Source: Blumeriella jaapii (lineage: Eukaryota > Ascomycota > Leotiomycetes > Helotiales > Drepanopezizaceae). Taken from it: 64,000 bases of DNA. A program made the position numbers and the translations under genes. Every line of letters begins with the position of its first letter. Positions within the stretch are counted from its first letter, which is position 1. Positions 34,537 through 47,505 of the stretch are shown piece after piece. The stretch covers positions 1,311,501-1,375,500 of the forward strand of contig VWND01000007.1 in NCBI GenBank assembly GCA_009599575.1, read 5' to 3'. Under the pieces are notes generated by a model that was given only the letters and a program-made list of their open reading frames with translations, did no database searches and had not been told where the DNA came from.

Positions 34537-37500
34537 ATGCCGCTGAGGCATTTGGCCTTGGTCGCCGGACTGCTTGCTCTGGCATCCAGCGAGTCATTCA
34601 CCCCAAAGCATGAAGCCGGAAGATGTGCCATTCGAGGGAACTGCGGCGGTAACAGCTTCTTTTCCCCTCCCCTGCCTTGTACGGATAACGGCCTGGCAAC
34701 GGATCCCGAAGACGATGTGAGGCAACAGCTGGTGGCATTGTGCGGGCCGAAGTGGAACACTGGCCCGGTGTGTTGCGACAAAGAACAGGTGGGTTACACA
34801 GCTAACTTACACAGCTACTGGGAATCTTGGGGCATCTACTAATGCTTGGTAGATTGATGTACTGGCCGAGAATGTCCAAAAAGCCCAGAGCTTCATCGCA
34901 GAGTGCCCGGCTTGCAAGAACAACTTCTACAACACCTTCTGTACCTTCACTTGTTCCCCGGACCAGTCGTTGTTTATAAACGTAACACACGCCGAGAAGA
35001 ATTCGGAAGGGAAGATGAAGGTTACAGAGTTGGACCAGCTTATATCGGACAAATACGGCTCTGGGTTCTACGACAGCTGTAAGGATGTCAAGTTCGGGGC
35101 GACCAACAACAATGCTATGACTTTTATTGGAGGTGGTGCGAAAAACTACACCGATTTCTTGAAGTTCCTGGGAAAGAAGTCGCTTCTCGGGTCGCCTTTT
35201 CAGATCAACTCCCCCCGGCCGAGCGACTACCAAGAGAAGGGCATGCGGCCGCTGAGTATGGATCCAATAGCATGTAACGACGAGAGACCGGAGTTTAGAT
35301 GCCCGTGTGTGGATTGCCCTGCTGTATGCCCGGAGCTGCCAGCCATAGCAGATTCCAGGTCATGCCATGTAGGACTGCTCCCATGTCTATCCTTCGGAGC
35401 GATCATTACGTACAGCGTGATCATTCTACTTTTCGCTATCGCGGTTTCCGGTCACATCGCGTGGGCGAAACATTCCCAAAGGAGAAGTGAACGCCTGCGG
35501 CTTCTTCAAGACGCCTCTCCGAGTGACGATGAAGACGAGGGAGATATGGTCCACAACGGAGCCATGTATGACAGGCCACAGAGGAACTACAAGATCAATT
35601 CTCTCTGTGACAGCGCTTTTAGTCACCTGGGTTTTACGGCTGCAAGGTTTCCTGGTATTACCATCGGGCTCAGCGTTCTTTTTGTCGGTCTTCTAAGCTT
35701 AGGCTGGGCTCGATTTGAGATCGAAAGAGACCCTGCTCGGTTGTGGGTTAGCCCGACATCAGCTGCAGCGGAGGAGAAGAGCTTCTTCGATACCAATTTC
35801 GGCCCTTTCTACCGTGCCGAGCAAGTTTTCCTGGTCAACGACACTGATATAAATGGCTCGGGCCCAGTACTGAGTTATGAAACCCTCAAATGGTGGATAG
35901 ATGTAGAGAAGCGAATCAGCAATCTTAGAGGTGCCAAGTATGATGCTACACTCGACGACGTTTGCTTCAAGCCTATTGGAGACGCATGCGTAGTCCAATC
36001 AGTGGCTGCGTACTTTGGCAACGATATCAGTAGTGTTACTGAACAGACATGGAAGCAGCAGCTTCAAAAATGCGTTGACTCTCCAGTTGATTGCCTGCCC
36101 GATTTCCAGCAGCCAATCGATCCTGCGTTGATCCTTGGTGGCCTGCAAGGAAGAGGCGATGCCGCAGATTCACCTGCGATGATTGTTACCTGGGTCATCC
36201 AGAATGCCGCTGAAGGCTCACACGAGGTCGAAACAGCGATGGACTGGGAACAGTCCCTGAAAGATACACTGATCGAACTTCAGCATGAAGCGACAGAGAG
36301 GGGGCTACGATTGTCCTTCTCTACTGAAATCAGCTTAGAACAGGAGCTCAACAAATCTACCAACACGGATGCTAAGATTGTGGTCATAAGCTACATCATC
36401 ATGTTTTTCTACGCATCCCTCGCCCTGGGGTCGACCACTTTATCAGTACGATCCATGTTGCGAAACCCGGCAGCCTCGTTGGTTGAATCTAAATTCACCT
36501 TGGGTGTTGTAGGCATTGTGATTGTGTTGATGTCCATCTCCGCCTCCATTGGCCTCTTCTCAGCTGCCGGAATCAAGGTCACTTTGATCATTGCAGAGGT
36601 CATCCCGTTCATTGTCCTAGCAGTCGGAGTTGACAACATCTTCCTCATCGTCCACGAGTTTGAAAGGGTCAACGTCAGCCACCCAGACGAGATGGTGGAG
36701 TTCAGAATCGGTAAAGCCTTAGGAAGAATGGGTCCATCCATCTTGCTTTCCGCAATTACGGAGACAATTGCTTTCTCCCTAGGAGCATTCGTGGGCATGC
36801 CTGCTGTACGCAATTTTGCTGCATATGCCGCAGGTGCCGTCTTCATCAACGCCCTTCTTCAGGTCACGATGTTCATCTCTGTGCTCACACTTAACCAACG
36901 AAGGGTCGAAGATCGTCGGGCGGATTGCTTCCCCTGTATCCAAATCAAGAGTGCTGGGGTACATCTCCCTTCTACCGGCAATGGGTATATGAGACCATAT
37001 GAGGGGCAAGAGGAGGGCATGCTTCAACGCTTCATCCGAAAGTCGTATGCTCCAACACTGCTAGACAAGAAAGTGAAGGCGGCTGTTATTGTCATATTCT
37101 TAGGTGTCTTCACAGCAGGAGTTTCCTTGATACCCGAGGTTGCTCTAGGACTTGACCAGAGAGTTGCAATTCCGGACGATTCCTACCTGATCCCGTACTT
37201 CAATGACCTTTACGATTACTTCGAATCTGGACCTCCAGTTTACTTTGTCACTCGAGAGCTGAATGTCACGGAGAGACTGCACCAACAGCAGCTTTGTTCT
37301 CGCTTCAGCACCTGCGAACAGGACTCTCTTGTCAACATAATAGAAGGGGAACGCAAGCGATCGAACGTTTCTTACATTGCTTCTACTCCGGCGAGCTGGA
37401 TAGATGATTATTTCCGATGGCTAGATCCCAATCTTGCGGAGTGCTGCGTCGAAAATGGCAAAACCTGCTTCGAAGGCCGCGACCCACCGTGGAATGTCAC

Positions 37501-38422
37501 CCTCTATGGTATGCCCGAAGGCCAAGAATTCATGCACTACCTCGACAAATGGATCCAAGCTCCAACCGATGCTGACTGTCCGCTGGGTGGAAAGGCAGCA
37601 TACAGCACCTCTTTGGTCATTGACTCGGAAAGGGACACCATCTCAGCAAGTAGTTTTCGAAGCTCGCATACCCCACTCCGCAGCCAAGAGGCATTCATCA
37701 ACGCCTACGCCTCCGCTCGTAGAATCGCGGATGGGCTGAGCAAGAACGGAGTGGAGGTCTTCCCCTACAGCGTCTTTTATATCTTCTTTGACCAATATGC
37801 CACCATTGTCCGCCTCACAGCCACACTCCTGGGCTCAGCACTCGCTCTGATCTTTGCCATCTCCTCGGTGCTTCTCGGCTCCGTACGAACCGGTGCGGTC
37901 GTTACCGCGACAGTCATCATGATAGTCGTTGACATCATCGGCACCATGGCCGTCTTCAACGTCTCTCTCAACGCCGTCAGTCTCGTCAACCTAATCATTT
38001 GCGTCGGCATCGGCGTCGAGTTCTGTGCACACATTGCACGTGCCTTCATGTTCCCCTCCCGCGCCGTGATGGAGCACGCAAAGAACAAGTTCCGCGGCCG
38101 CGACGCCCGTGCATGGACTGCGCTTGTCAATGTCGGGGGTTCGGTCTTCTCGGGTATCACCATCACGAAACTGCTTGGTGTTTCCGTGCTGGCATTCACT
38201 CGGAGCAAGATCTTTGAGATATACTACTTTCGGATCTGGTTGGCGTTGGTAGTGTTCGCCGCTACGCATGCGCTGATCTTCCTCCCTGTCGCGCTGAGCT
38301 TCTTCGGCGGCGAAGGCTATGAGGATCCTGAAAGTGGGGGCGGGTTGGAGGAGGATTTGGCGAGCAGAAGATACAGGGCGCTGTTGCCGGATCACGAGGA
38401 TGACTCTGATGATGAGTACTGA
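34537..38422 (+). CDS. NCR1: NPC1-type sterol transporter (Ncr1 orthologue)
   Basis: Vacuolar/lysosomal membrane protein that moves sterol from the lumen into the membrane. Two exons (34537-34788, 34853-38422) with a 64-nt intron give 1,273 aa, close to human NPC1 (1,278). The signal peptide MPLRHLALVAGLLALASS leads into the Cys-rich N-terminal sterol-binding domain (GRCAIRGNCGG, CPACKNNFYNTFCTFTCSPD). The sterol-sensing domain is around 36380-36890 (VVISYIIMFFYASLALG, EVIPFIVLAVGVDNIFLIVH). The second lumenal domain and the C-terminal Patched-like helices (SLVNLIICVGIGVEFCAHIA) follow. The tail is acidic (DHEDDSDDEY) and carries no dileucine signal like the animal one. One exon of 3.57 kb is fully open, so no frame break exists here. 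Confidence 0.96.
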
Positions 38423-39036
38423 GGGAAGTCACAGCGGCTGGCTGCTTTCCTGACTTGTCTTTTGTGATTGTAGCGAAGGGCTGGGACCGGCGTAGGAGAT
38501 TGGAATAAGCTTGACAATGATGTAAGAGTTAGCATCAATGGAAATCTAAATCTGAACCTCGAAGCGAAATTTGTCCATAATTGGCCTCCATTGAAACGGC
38601 GTAGAGGATAAGGTACAAGGTACCAGACCATGATTATGAATTCGCTTGGGTGGTGTTGACCACCACTTACTGACTACTAACGCCATTAAATTACAAGGTC
38701 CCTTACACAGAGTCGCTCATACACACATCTCCTGGCAAGGCGCGCCCACCCCGCTCCCTAACAGAACGCCGTCGCAAACCCCCAAAAGCGCTCAAACCAC
38801 AAATCAAGATGCCCGACTCCATCAGCGCAACTCCAAGGTTGTTCGGCAGAAACAGCCACTCCAAAATGAAAGACTCGATCCAACCGAAAAGCACCATCTC
38901 AATCCCAACACGGCCCCGTCAACACACACTTGACGAGCGTGTTCATACCAATCAAGGTCACCTGCACCGAAACCTCCACCGCGATAGCCGCCAGCAGAAA
39001 CACCACTTGCGCGACTACCAGCAGCGGTCGCGATAG
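38423..39036. other. Convergent intergenic region NPC1 / NOT4
   Basis: 614 bp between two 3' ends. No gene or repeat of note. Confidence 0.4.
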
Positions 39037-42000
39037 TCAATGCGAACTCGGTAGCAGCAGGCGCCTGTTCTTCTTGATCAGCGCGTTGAGCCTCTTCTCG
39101 AAGCCCTCGGTCTCCTTGCGCGCAATCTGCAAGGCGCCTTCCGCTTCCGATAGGCTCAGCAGGCTCACGTTGCCGAGCGGCTGGCCGGGCTGGCCGCGAG
39201 AGAGGTCGCCAGCAATAGCAAACTGGGCAGTCATGCTCTCGAGACCGGTGGCAATCATGCCTTCGCGATTCGTAGGCGTGGGGGCGTGTCCGGGCTCTGC
39301 GCTGTTGTCGGAGCGACGGGCGGGATTGACATTGTTGTCGCCGCCCCAGTTCGTCCAGGCGGCGGCGTCCCCGGAGCGTATGATCTCGGGGTCGATGGCG
39401 TTGGTGTTGAGAGCTTTCTCGAGCTGCTGGTTGGTGGAGAGAGAGGGCAGAACGTATTGGTTGATGTAGCTGAGGGCTTCGTCGCGCTGGATCTTGCTGA
39501 CGGGGTCCATGGCTGGGCCGCCGGTGCTGGACACGGGGAAGAAGGTTGGCGGGCCGTTGGGAACGGCACGGCCTCCTATGAGGGCGAAGCCGTTGCTGGC
39601 ATGGTGCTTAGCGGAGGTGAACGAAGCTGGACCGAATTCTTCGGCAATGCTAGTTTGAAGGTCCAGAAAGCGCTGCTCTTCTTCTGCAGTGAGGTTGCGA
39701 ATGCAGTCGCCATTTGGAGTCAACAAGATTCTGTTCGGGCCGTCCGCAACCTTCACAACGGGCTCTCCGGCAAGGAGAGCCTGTCGATCTTCCGGAGAAA
39801 TGGTGAGCTTCTGGTTGATGGTTTGCGGATCGATGGGAGTTTTGATTTGGTAATGGGCCGTTGGATTCTTCAGCAGGTAGAGTTGGTCTACATCATCAAT
39901 CAATCCCTCTTCAACCAGACGCTGGAAAACAGAGGCCGGGGTTGGAATAGGCTTGTCGGCCGGCTCATCTTCGACCTCGGGCGCTGGAGGAGTGGGTTCA
40001 GGCGAGATAGTTGGTTGTGCCTTGGCCTTCCCTTTTCCCTTCGAATCATGTCCCTTGATTGGAACCTTACTAGTTTCCTGTTCCATAGAGACCTGTTTTT
40101 GTGCGGCCGGGGCAGCTGGTTCGACCACTACAGGCTTAGACTTTGGTTCATCCGGTACTAATTCTGCAGGACCAGGCGATGGCGGCCGACTGATAACAGG
40201 AGTCGAGCCTCCAGCTGCACTGTGAGTAATGCGCTCCTTCTTTTGCTTCTTCTTTCTCCCGATAATAGGCACAATTTCCACCTCGGGAGTTTGTTCTGCC
40301 ATTTTGGCACGTGTTTCTGCCTCCAGTCTTTCCTTTGCTTCCGCTTTCTCTTTCCGTAGCCTTCTGGCTGCAGCCTTTGTATTCTCTCTTACCGGTGCAG
40401 ATCCAATCTTGGTCGGTGGAGGAGAGTTGGCTCTTGACATCGAAGCTGATGTGAAGGAAGCATTGTCCGAGATAATCTCGCTGGAAGGAGTACCAGGACG
40501 TAGGGCCAGGCTTGCTTGGCGGGAGGTGAGAGAAGGCGGAAACATAGATGTTGCAGATGACGGAGTTGCATTGCCAGGAGGAGGGTTCTCTGTCTTTGGT
40601 GTCGGCACAACGCGAATAGACTTCATCGCCGGGCGAGGGCGAGGGGACTGGACAGCGGTCGAAGTACTTGGTGGTAATGAAGGGTAATCAGTAGGCGGTA
40701 ATGATTTGACAGGCGCAGCCGTTGCAGTAGGCGTTTCAATTACCAAAGTCTTGACGATCGGCTTTTTAGGCACAGGAGTGTTCACAGCTGGTGCGTTGCG
40801 TTTCTCTTTCTCTACGGCCTTGCCAGTTGGTGCCGACATAAGGACGGGGGCTGGAGTAGTCGAGGGTTTCCTGGATGATGTCGAAACTGCCGGCTTGACT
40901 GTATTCGCAAGCTTACTGGACGATGGAGTAGCTTGAACCTTCGCTTTGCCACTCTCCAAAGCTGGGAAATCCTCCGACTGGAGAGCAGGCTTGGATGATT
41001 GCGAAGCTATGGCCTTTGAAAGTCCGGTGTTGGTAGCAAGCACCTTAACGTCTCGCTTTGCCTGAGAAGCTGATACAGCGGCCTTTGATTTAGGAGCGCC
41101 ATGCAACGTCGTTTGGACCGTAACCGTGGACAACGGGGTAGCTATTCGCGAAGTAGCAGTGTTTCGAGCAGGTGTGAACGGAGCAGAGGTCGGAACAAAT
41201 CGACTTGGCACTTTCGTGACAGGCTCCTCACGAATGACGGGCGGCGGGTGGGCGTGAGGCAGACTGAAACCGGGTGGGACAGCTGGCGTAGAAGAGCGCG
41301 ATACTTGGTTGGAGTTGTTCAGACTGGGTGGAATAGAATCATCGTCTGCAACAAGCGCATCGATCGATGATGTTACGTCGGCGTCGAGAGCCAGAAGGCC
41401 AAGATCATCTAGCAAGACATATCTTGTTAGCAAGTACTTCTTAAGAACTCGATTCAATGTGTAATTGAAGTAATGCAAATCTGGAGTTGACAAGGCAGCC
41501 AGGATTAAAACAAAACATCATGTCACGGGGTCCATCATCGTCTTCGATGTATAGATAGGAGGTACTGGAGGCACAAATATGTGAGAATGCTACATTATAC
41601 CAGCCGATCTGGAGCTTGGGTTCGGGGAATTAACGTACAGGAGAAGGTAGGTAGCCGAGAAGACGATGATGGAGCCTCGATGAATGTGCCATGCCGCCGC
41701 CAAATGTACCAGAGCCAACCGCGATGCTTAAATATCAACGCAAGAAAGAAATAGAAAGCAAATCCACGAGGCCCCTCCCCCCATTCCAAATGACCCCCCA
41801 ACGCCAGAGCAGCTGATGCTTCCATCTTGGGAGATCAATCATGCTCGCTAAAACGAGAACAATGTCTCGAATGCAGTGTCTTTCGAAGCTTCTTCGTGAA
41901 CGCCATCCCCAGTGAAAACAAAAGCCAATATCTACAGGCCCCTCGCAATGAAACGCCTAAGATCCAGCTATTGATAACGAGAAAACCCATTGTTGTACAT

Positions 42001-44568
42001 CATGTTCTGGCTGTACCCACCTTGAACCTGACCACCAAACACCTGTCCGACTCCGGCACTGCTCTGTTGATGGTGCATTCTCGCTTGCAAGATACTCGGG
42101 TCTGCAAGATCATTGACTAAGCCACCTCCCCCAGAGGAGGAAGTGTTAGCATGTCTGTGCTTCTTTCCCTTCTTCTTCTGCTTTTGACCATAGTCTTGGA
42201 ATGCTCCAGTCTGAGGACCGTAGAGCGATGCCAGGAAGCCCGAAGCAGGAGCTGGAGTGGAGGAAGAAGATGGGTATTGCTGAAGAAAAGAAGGAGAAAA
42301 CTTGTACTCACGCTTGCCTGTATCATGCGACTGACCACCTCTGTTCCCGGCCCTAAACATCTGCTGAAGAAATTCGTTGGGCTCCCTTTGACCACCACCA
42401 AATGCCGCACTACCTCCCATAGAATTGAATCCGTTCCCCTGGCTGAACATCCCACCAATCGGAGGTGTAGCAGTAGACTTGAGGCCAGGTGGCGGGCCAG
42501 GCATCGAGCCGTAAGATTGGGTATTGTGCGGTACAGATGGCATCATGGAAGATTGTTGTGCCATCAACTTCGGGTTCGCTGACGGCTTGACTGACGACGA
42601 AGTTGAAGATCCATCAATACCAAAATTGTACCGAGAGGACTGTCTGTTGTGGCCTTGTTGTTGCTGGAGTAGTCCAACGATTTGATCGAAATTGCCCGTC
42701 CTAGGTGGGTACTGGTCCATGTAGCCAGGCTGGACTTGGGTTGACTTCATGAGTGCGAGCTGGTTTTGTTGATGTGCGGTCAGGGTACGCCCGTTGATAG
42801 AGCTCAAATTTCCAATGTTGTTTTGGAGCGGAATGCTCTGTGGCAGACTTGGGCCAAAAGGACCTCCATTTATACCCCTATGGATAGGGGCCTGCGTACT
42901 TGGGCGTCTAGAACCATGAAAGTTCGGGGGTTGACCACCTTCTCGACTGTTGTCTCTATCCTCGGGTTCGCCTCCCAACTGAAAGCTTCCGCCCTGAGTG
43001 GCTTCCTCATCCAGAGCTTCTTGTACGGATAGCGGGTCTGATTGCGAGTCTTGCTCCAGCGAAAGTCTTGCCTCCTCTTGTTGTTCGCGCATTGCTCTGC
43101 GCTTTGCGCCACCAAACTCATCGAAGAGAGGCGGGAACGAGGAGAACATGTTAGAGGCTTGCTCGGTGCTTACAGGCCTCGTGAAACAAACCTCGGAAGA
43201 GTTGATATGCTTCATGAGGGCAACCAAGGAAGGATCTCGGTCTGGTCCCGGAGCATGATCTGTAGGTGCAGTTGCTGGCGATGGTAACGCATTAGAGACC
43301 AGTGGGGAATCCTCCTGCTGCGGCTCTACTGTTGAGTCTGCCGTCGCCGGTACAGCCTTCGCAGGCGCCGGACTGGAAGCTGCTGCACTGTTTGCTTGGC
43401 TACCCCTCCTACTAGGGTGTGGTGCGCCGGATCGACTTCCCCAGTTGGAAGTTGTTGGAAGTGCAGAACCGTCACTGCTATCAGATCCGTCTTTGCTTAT
43501 ATCTCTCGCCATCGGTTGAACGGCAGCTGCGACAGGCTGTGCTTGTTGTATTGGAACCTGAGCCTGAGCCTGTGCTTGGGCAGCTTGTCGAGAACTTGAA
43601 GCAGACGATGTGGGCATAGCTGGAAGAGGACGCTGCGTGTTAACACTGTTGATTGAAGATAGATCTTGCCGCGAATAACTGTCATCATTGTCACCAGGTT
43701 CGTGGAGGAACATGCAGTTCTTGTTAGTACAGGTCTCGTTGCGCAGGTAAGCCGAGCAGTACTTTGTGGTTCCCAGTTGTGCCCGTAAGACTCGGTCGCC
43801 GTTCTGTGATCCGTTGACTGCAGTAATGCATCTGGCGGCATCTTCCTTACGAGCAAAAGTGACGTAGACTCCTAAAGACTGTGGCTGCCCGCTTGCCGAT
43901 GAGTCCTTCTTGTTGCTGACCACGATCTTAATGATCTTGCCGTACTGGCCAAAGTACTTGTCGCCGCGAAGGGTTTCCAGGATTTCTCTCTCTGCGACAT
44001 TTGGATTTACCCAACAACGTAGACGAGGTTCTTCTGCACAACCCGCAGCCCAGAAAGATGTTTTCGATTCAGACTCTCGACCTCGCGCTTTTGTGCCTCC
44101 TTCTGTCGCTGTTCTTGCTTCTTCTTTGCGTTCTTTTGCAGGTTGGCCTTGAACTGCGCTACTCTAAGGAAATCATTAGCGGTTGAAAAGGATAGGCGTC
44201 ACTGTTCCTTACTCTTCAGGAGTCACGACCTTCCACTCGATTGTCTTTTCATCATATGGTCTTCGACATGCGGGGCATAGACCGTTCATATTAGTCTTGA
44301 TGTTGTTGAAGCAAAACTGGCAGACCTGTGGCAGAAAGCTCGAGTCAGCGCAATCGCCACGCAAAGCGCATATTATAGTCGATACTGACCTGGTAGCCGC
44401 AAGGGCAGGGCCGAAAGTTCTTGTCCGACAGATCAAATTCTTCGACGCAGAGAGGACTGAGCACGAAGTCAGCTTTCATTCAGGGGTCCAGCGATACTGT
44501 GCGTGAGTGACCACCCAGACTTACCAGCACTCTTCATCGTCATCGATGATGATATCGTGAGGGGCCAT
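39037..44568 (-). CDS. NOT4: CCR4-NOT E3 ubiquitin ligase Not4 (apparent 1-nt deletion)
   Basis: RING ligase of the CCR4-NOT complex, acting on stalled ribosomes and mRNA decay. Proposed exons 44568-44525, 44456-44390, 44325-44213, 44163-41979 and 41408-39037 give about 1,593 aa. Order: RING with C4C4 spacing (CCPLCVEEFDLSDKNFRPC, CGYQVCQFCFNNI, GLCPACRRPYD), coiled KKKQEQRQKEAQKRE, RRM (YFGQYGKIIKIVVSNKK), a CCCH-like zinc finger (YCSAYLRNETCTNKNCMFLH), a long low-complexity region and the conserved end SKIQRDEALSYINQYVLP...NRRLLL. The frame breaks at about 44005-44013: VYVVG then NPNVAEREIL, with one base missing where a Leu codon is expected. The 570-nt fourth intron is inferred (GTTATC donor, GCTAAC branch, CTAG acceptor); without it the chain ends at SRYQ just inside the intron, and the 3' part could be taken for a separate gene. 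Confidence 0.82.
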
Positions 44569-45017
44569 CTTGAACAGCCAGCGGTGTGCTGAAGGTGTTT
44601 GTGGGTTGTGGCGTCGAGAGAAGGAGATCGAAAATTACGGCGGAGAGGGCGCGCAGGGTTAGCCGGGGGGGGCGTCCAGACTTGTCGAGTCCTGGGGGCG
44701 GATATCGAGACTAGCTGTTGTCGTATATCGATATTTTGGTTGCTATGGTGTGTCGGGGATGCAGTGGTGGTGGGTGTTAGGATTCAAGAGCTGCCAGGAG
44801 AGTTGAAGTTCGTGATGGAATGAAGAATGAATTGGGTACGTATGTACGTCCTGAGGAACCATGCTGGAGAATGAGGGCGAACTAGCTCAGCTAGCGCCTT
44901 GGCACGCTGGCGAATGATGACTAAGTGATGCTCGAGGCTCCTGGACCTCGACGATCTCATAAGCGACGATATTCGAACCCCCTCTACAATTGGCAACTCC
45001 ACAACCAGAGGTTCGCC
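44569..45017. promoter_or_regulatory. Divergent promoter NOT4 / complex I 30 kDa subunit
   Basis: 449 bp between two start codons. No specific element can be named; a GCTAGC/AGCTAG-containing stretch lies near 44880-44895. Confidence 0.45.
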
Positions 45018-45999
45018 ATGGCTATGAGGGTATCCCACTCGAAGGCTTTAGCCTCAGCTCTGCGATCAAGCAGAGCTGCCGTCGCCCGCCGCAACGACTG
45101 CAGCACCGCCATCCGAGCCTTCTCTTCCACCCAAAACACCCAAGTCGTGGTCTCGTCAGAGACGCCCAATATGCGACACGCACAGAGAGCTTCCGATCCA
45201 CCGGGAGGGCTTCAGGCACCGATAGTCAACCCAGTCGACAAGTATGCGGCGAAGGCGGACGACATGCACCGATACGGGTCGTGGCTGATGGGATGTCTCC
45301 CAAAGTACATTCAGCAATTCTCGGTGTGGAAGGACGAGCTGGTGATCTATATTGCGCCTTCTGGTGTCATTCCAGTCTTCTCGTTTCTCAAGTGTAGGTG
45401 CTATTACGTTTGGTCCGGCCACTTCAAAACTGATACTTGAAAGACAACACTGCCGCAGAGTTCACTCAAGTCTCCGACATTACCGCGGTTGATTTTCCCA
45501 CTCGAGACCAACGATTTGAGGTTGTCTACAACTTGTTAAGCGTTCGTCACAACTCCAGAATACGTGTCAAGACGTATGCAGATGAGGCAGCTCCGGTTCC
45601 CAGTATCACAAGTCTTTATGACGGGGCCAACTGGTACGAGAGAGAGGTGTACGATATGTTTGGTGTCTTTTTCGTTGGCCACCCAGATTTACGACGAATC
45701 ATGACGGATTACGGCTTCGATGGTCATCCACTGAGGAAGGATTTTCCTTTGACTGGTTACACGGAAATTCGATATGACGAGGAGAAGAAGCGAATTGTGG
45801 TTGAGCCTCTCGAGTTGACCCAAGCATTCAGAAACTTCGAGGGGGGAAGTTCAGCGTGGGAGGTTCGTATTGTCTACTTTGGGGACCTTGACAGAGGACT
45901 AACAGCATGCAGCAAGTGGGACCTGGTCTTGACAAGAAGCCTGAAACGTTCAAGTTGCCAACAGCAAAGCCCGAACCAAAGGAGGAGCCAAAGAAATAG
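45018..45999 (+). CDS. NADH:ubiquinone oxidoreductase 30 kDa subunit (NDUFS3/NuoC), mitochondrial
   Basis: Core peripheral-arm subunit of respiratory complex I. Three exons (45018-45393, 45444-45862, 45913-45999) with two 50-nt introns give 293 aa. The N-terminus is a mitochondrial presequence ([20 protein letters not shown]). The family signature is complete: [71 protein letters not shown]. The C-terminus is charged ([15 protein letters not shown]), as in the Neurospora 30.4 kDa subunit. Divergent from NOT4. Confidence 0.96.
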
Positions 46000-46160
46000 A
46001 CTCGATGGTTTGTATGTAAAATAACTTCTTCAATATACCGTGTGTATTTCCAGCAGCCACTGGCAAGTCAGAAGAATTCTAGTAGGTGAACTTACTTTTT
46101 CGTGAGACTGAAGGACTGGTTTTTGGCCGCCAACTCAGTTGTTGTGCTTGTCTAACTATC

Positions 46161-46410
46161 TCTTGCCGTTTATCTCTCGCCATTTCTCTCTCGCCATTTC
46201 TCTCTCGCCATTTCTCTCTCGCCATTTATCTCTCGCCATTTATCTCTCGCCATTTCTCTCTCGCCATTTATCTCTCGCTATTTATCTCTCGCCATTTCTC
46301 TCTCGCCATTTATCTCTCGCCATTTCTCTCTCGCCATTTATCTCTCGCCATTTCTCTCTTGCCATTTCTCTCTCGCTATTTCTCTCTCGCCGTTTATCTC
46401 CTGCCATTTG
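46161..46410 (+). repeat. Minisatellite, 14-bp unit CGCCATTTCTCTCT
   Basis: About 18 head-to-tail copies. Two main variants alternate irregularly, differing by C or A at one site (CATTTCTC versus CATTTATC), with a few CTATT or CGTTT variants. Lies about 160 bp after the stop codon of the complex I gene. Confidence 0.9.
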
Positions 46411-47327
46411 CTCCTTTGGAATGTGGAAATTTACTACATGTATTTATTATCGATGAATTTTATGTATTTCGCGCGTTCTCAACATACTTTCCTTATCAAA
46501 TCTCTAATTAGAAGATTCAGACCGAGAGGCGATGAGAGCGGTCTTGCCTTAAATTGTTTGCCCAGAGCCAACGCAGGATTTTTTGGCTTACTGGAGGCCA
46601 AATCTGAGATGAAGCAGCAATCCAAATTGTGGTAATCTTGCAAGTCTCATCGTCCCAGCGGGCTGGTTGTGTACCGTTGTTTTTTTTATTCCAGAGTCCT
46701 CGAGGCCAAGTATCCACAAGATTCCACCGGCCGGTTCTCCGTCTCCATATCTCGGTCGCTCGGCTGATGTTCGCTACTACATTCCCCCTTTTGCTGAGAT
46801 CTCTGCTGCACATCCTGATGCTCTGTTGGCCGTTCTGGGATCATTAGACTGCTAGTCCATAGGGTGTCATGAGTCATTCAACTTCTTGTATTCTCAAAAA
46901 TGACCCGGCTCAAGTCGGAATGTACTACTAAGCATACTTCTTAGCGGTCGTTGCAGGTCGCTTTCTCTTTGTAATGGCCGTTTGGGGTCAACGCCCATAA
47001 CAGGTGCTATATAGCGCCTTGGATGTCATACCGTGAGGTATAGGCAAAATTTCGGCATACATTTCGACTCTTGTTGCACGTCAGCGAGGTCCATAAAAGC
47101 CCATTTCGGGCTTGAACTTCACAGCGATTCCATCAGAAGCTCCGCTTCGTACCCCGCGTACGACTTTTGTTGCCACTCTCAGCATCATAATAATAGCCGC
47201 TTTAAGCTTCCGCACCGCACTTTTGGCAATTTCGTATGTTGTCATTGATGGCATCATGAAGAATGCCCACTCGCATTTGGCCCACTTCATTGGACTTCTA
47301 TTATAGTAAATGCGCCAGAAAATCTTC

Positions 47328-47505
47328 ACACCAGCTATAAAAGGCTCTCCTCACCCCCAGTTTCTGCATTCCTTCTCCATCATTCTCATCATATCTACCT
47401 TCAGGCCAGAAGCCACACACCAGCTATAAAAGGCTCTCCTCACCCTCAGTTTCTGGATTCCTTCTCCATCATTCTCATCATATCTACCTTCAGGCCAGAA
47501 GCCAG
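47328..47505 (+). promoter_or_regulatory. Tandemly duplicated 89-bp promoter segment with two TATA boxes
   Basis: Two copies (47328-47416, 47417-47505) differ at only a few bases. Each has CCAGCTATAAAAGG near its start (TATAAAA at 47336 and 47425) and a pyrimidine-rich TTCTCCATCATTC leader segment. The following ATG at 47563 is 138 bp after the second TATA box. Confidence 0.8.

Noticed and set aside
39286..40161. A 291-codon + strand frame inside the NOT4 3' exon
   Set aside because: Antisense to the conserved C-terminal part of Not4; no family.
41408..41493. Separate gene starting at ATG 41493 (MSTPDLHYFNYT)
   Set aside because: The first 28 codons are not like any known protein and contain a good branch site and acceptor, while the rest matches the C-terminal half of fungal Not4; one spliced gene fits better.
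44930..44990. tRNA-like B-box (ATTCGAACCCC) near the complex I gene
   Set aside because: No matching A-box, acceptor stem or cloverleaf could be drawn around it.
46086..46511. Possible CRISPR-like or protein-coding array at the 14-bp repeats
   Set aside because: Units are directly adjacent with no spacers, in a eukaryote; the frames are by-products of the repeat.
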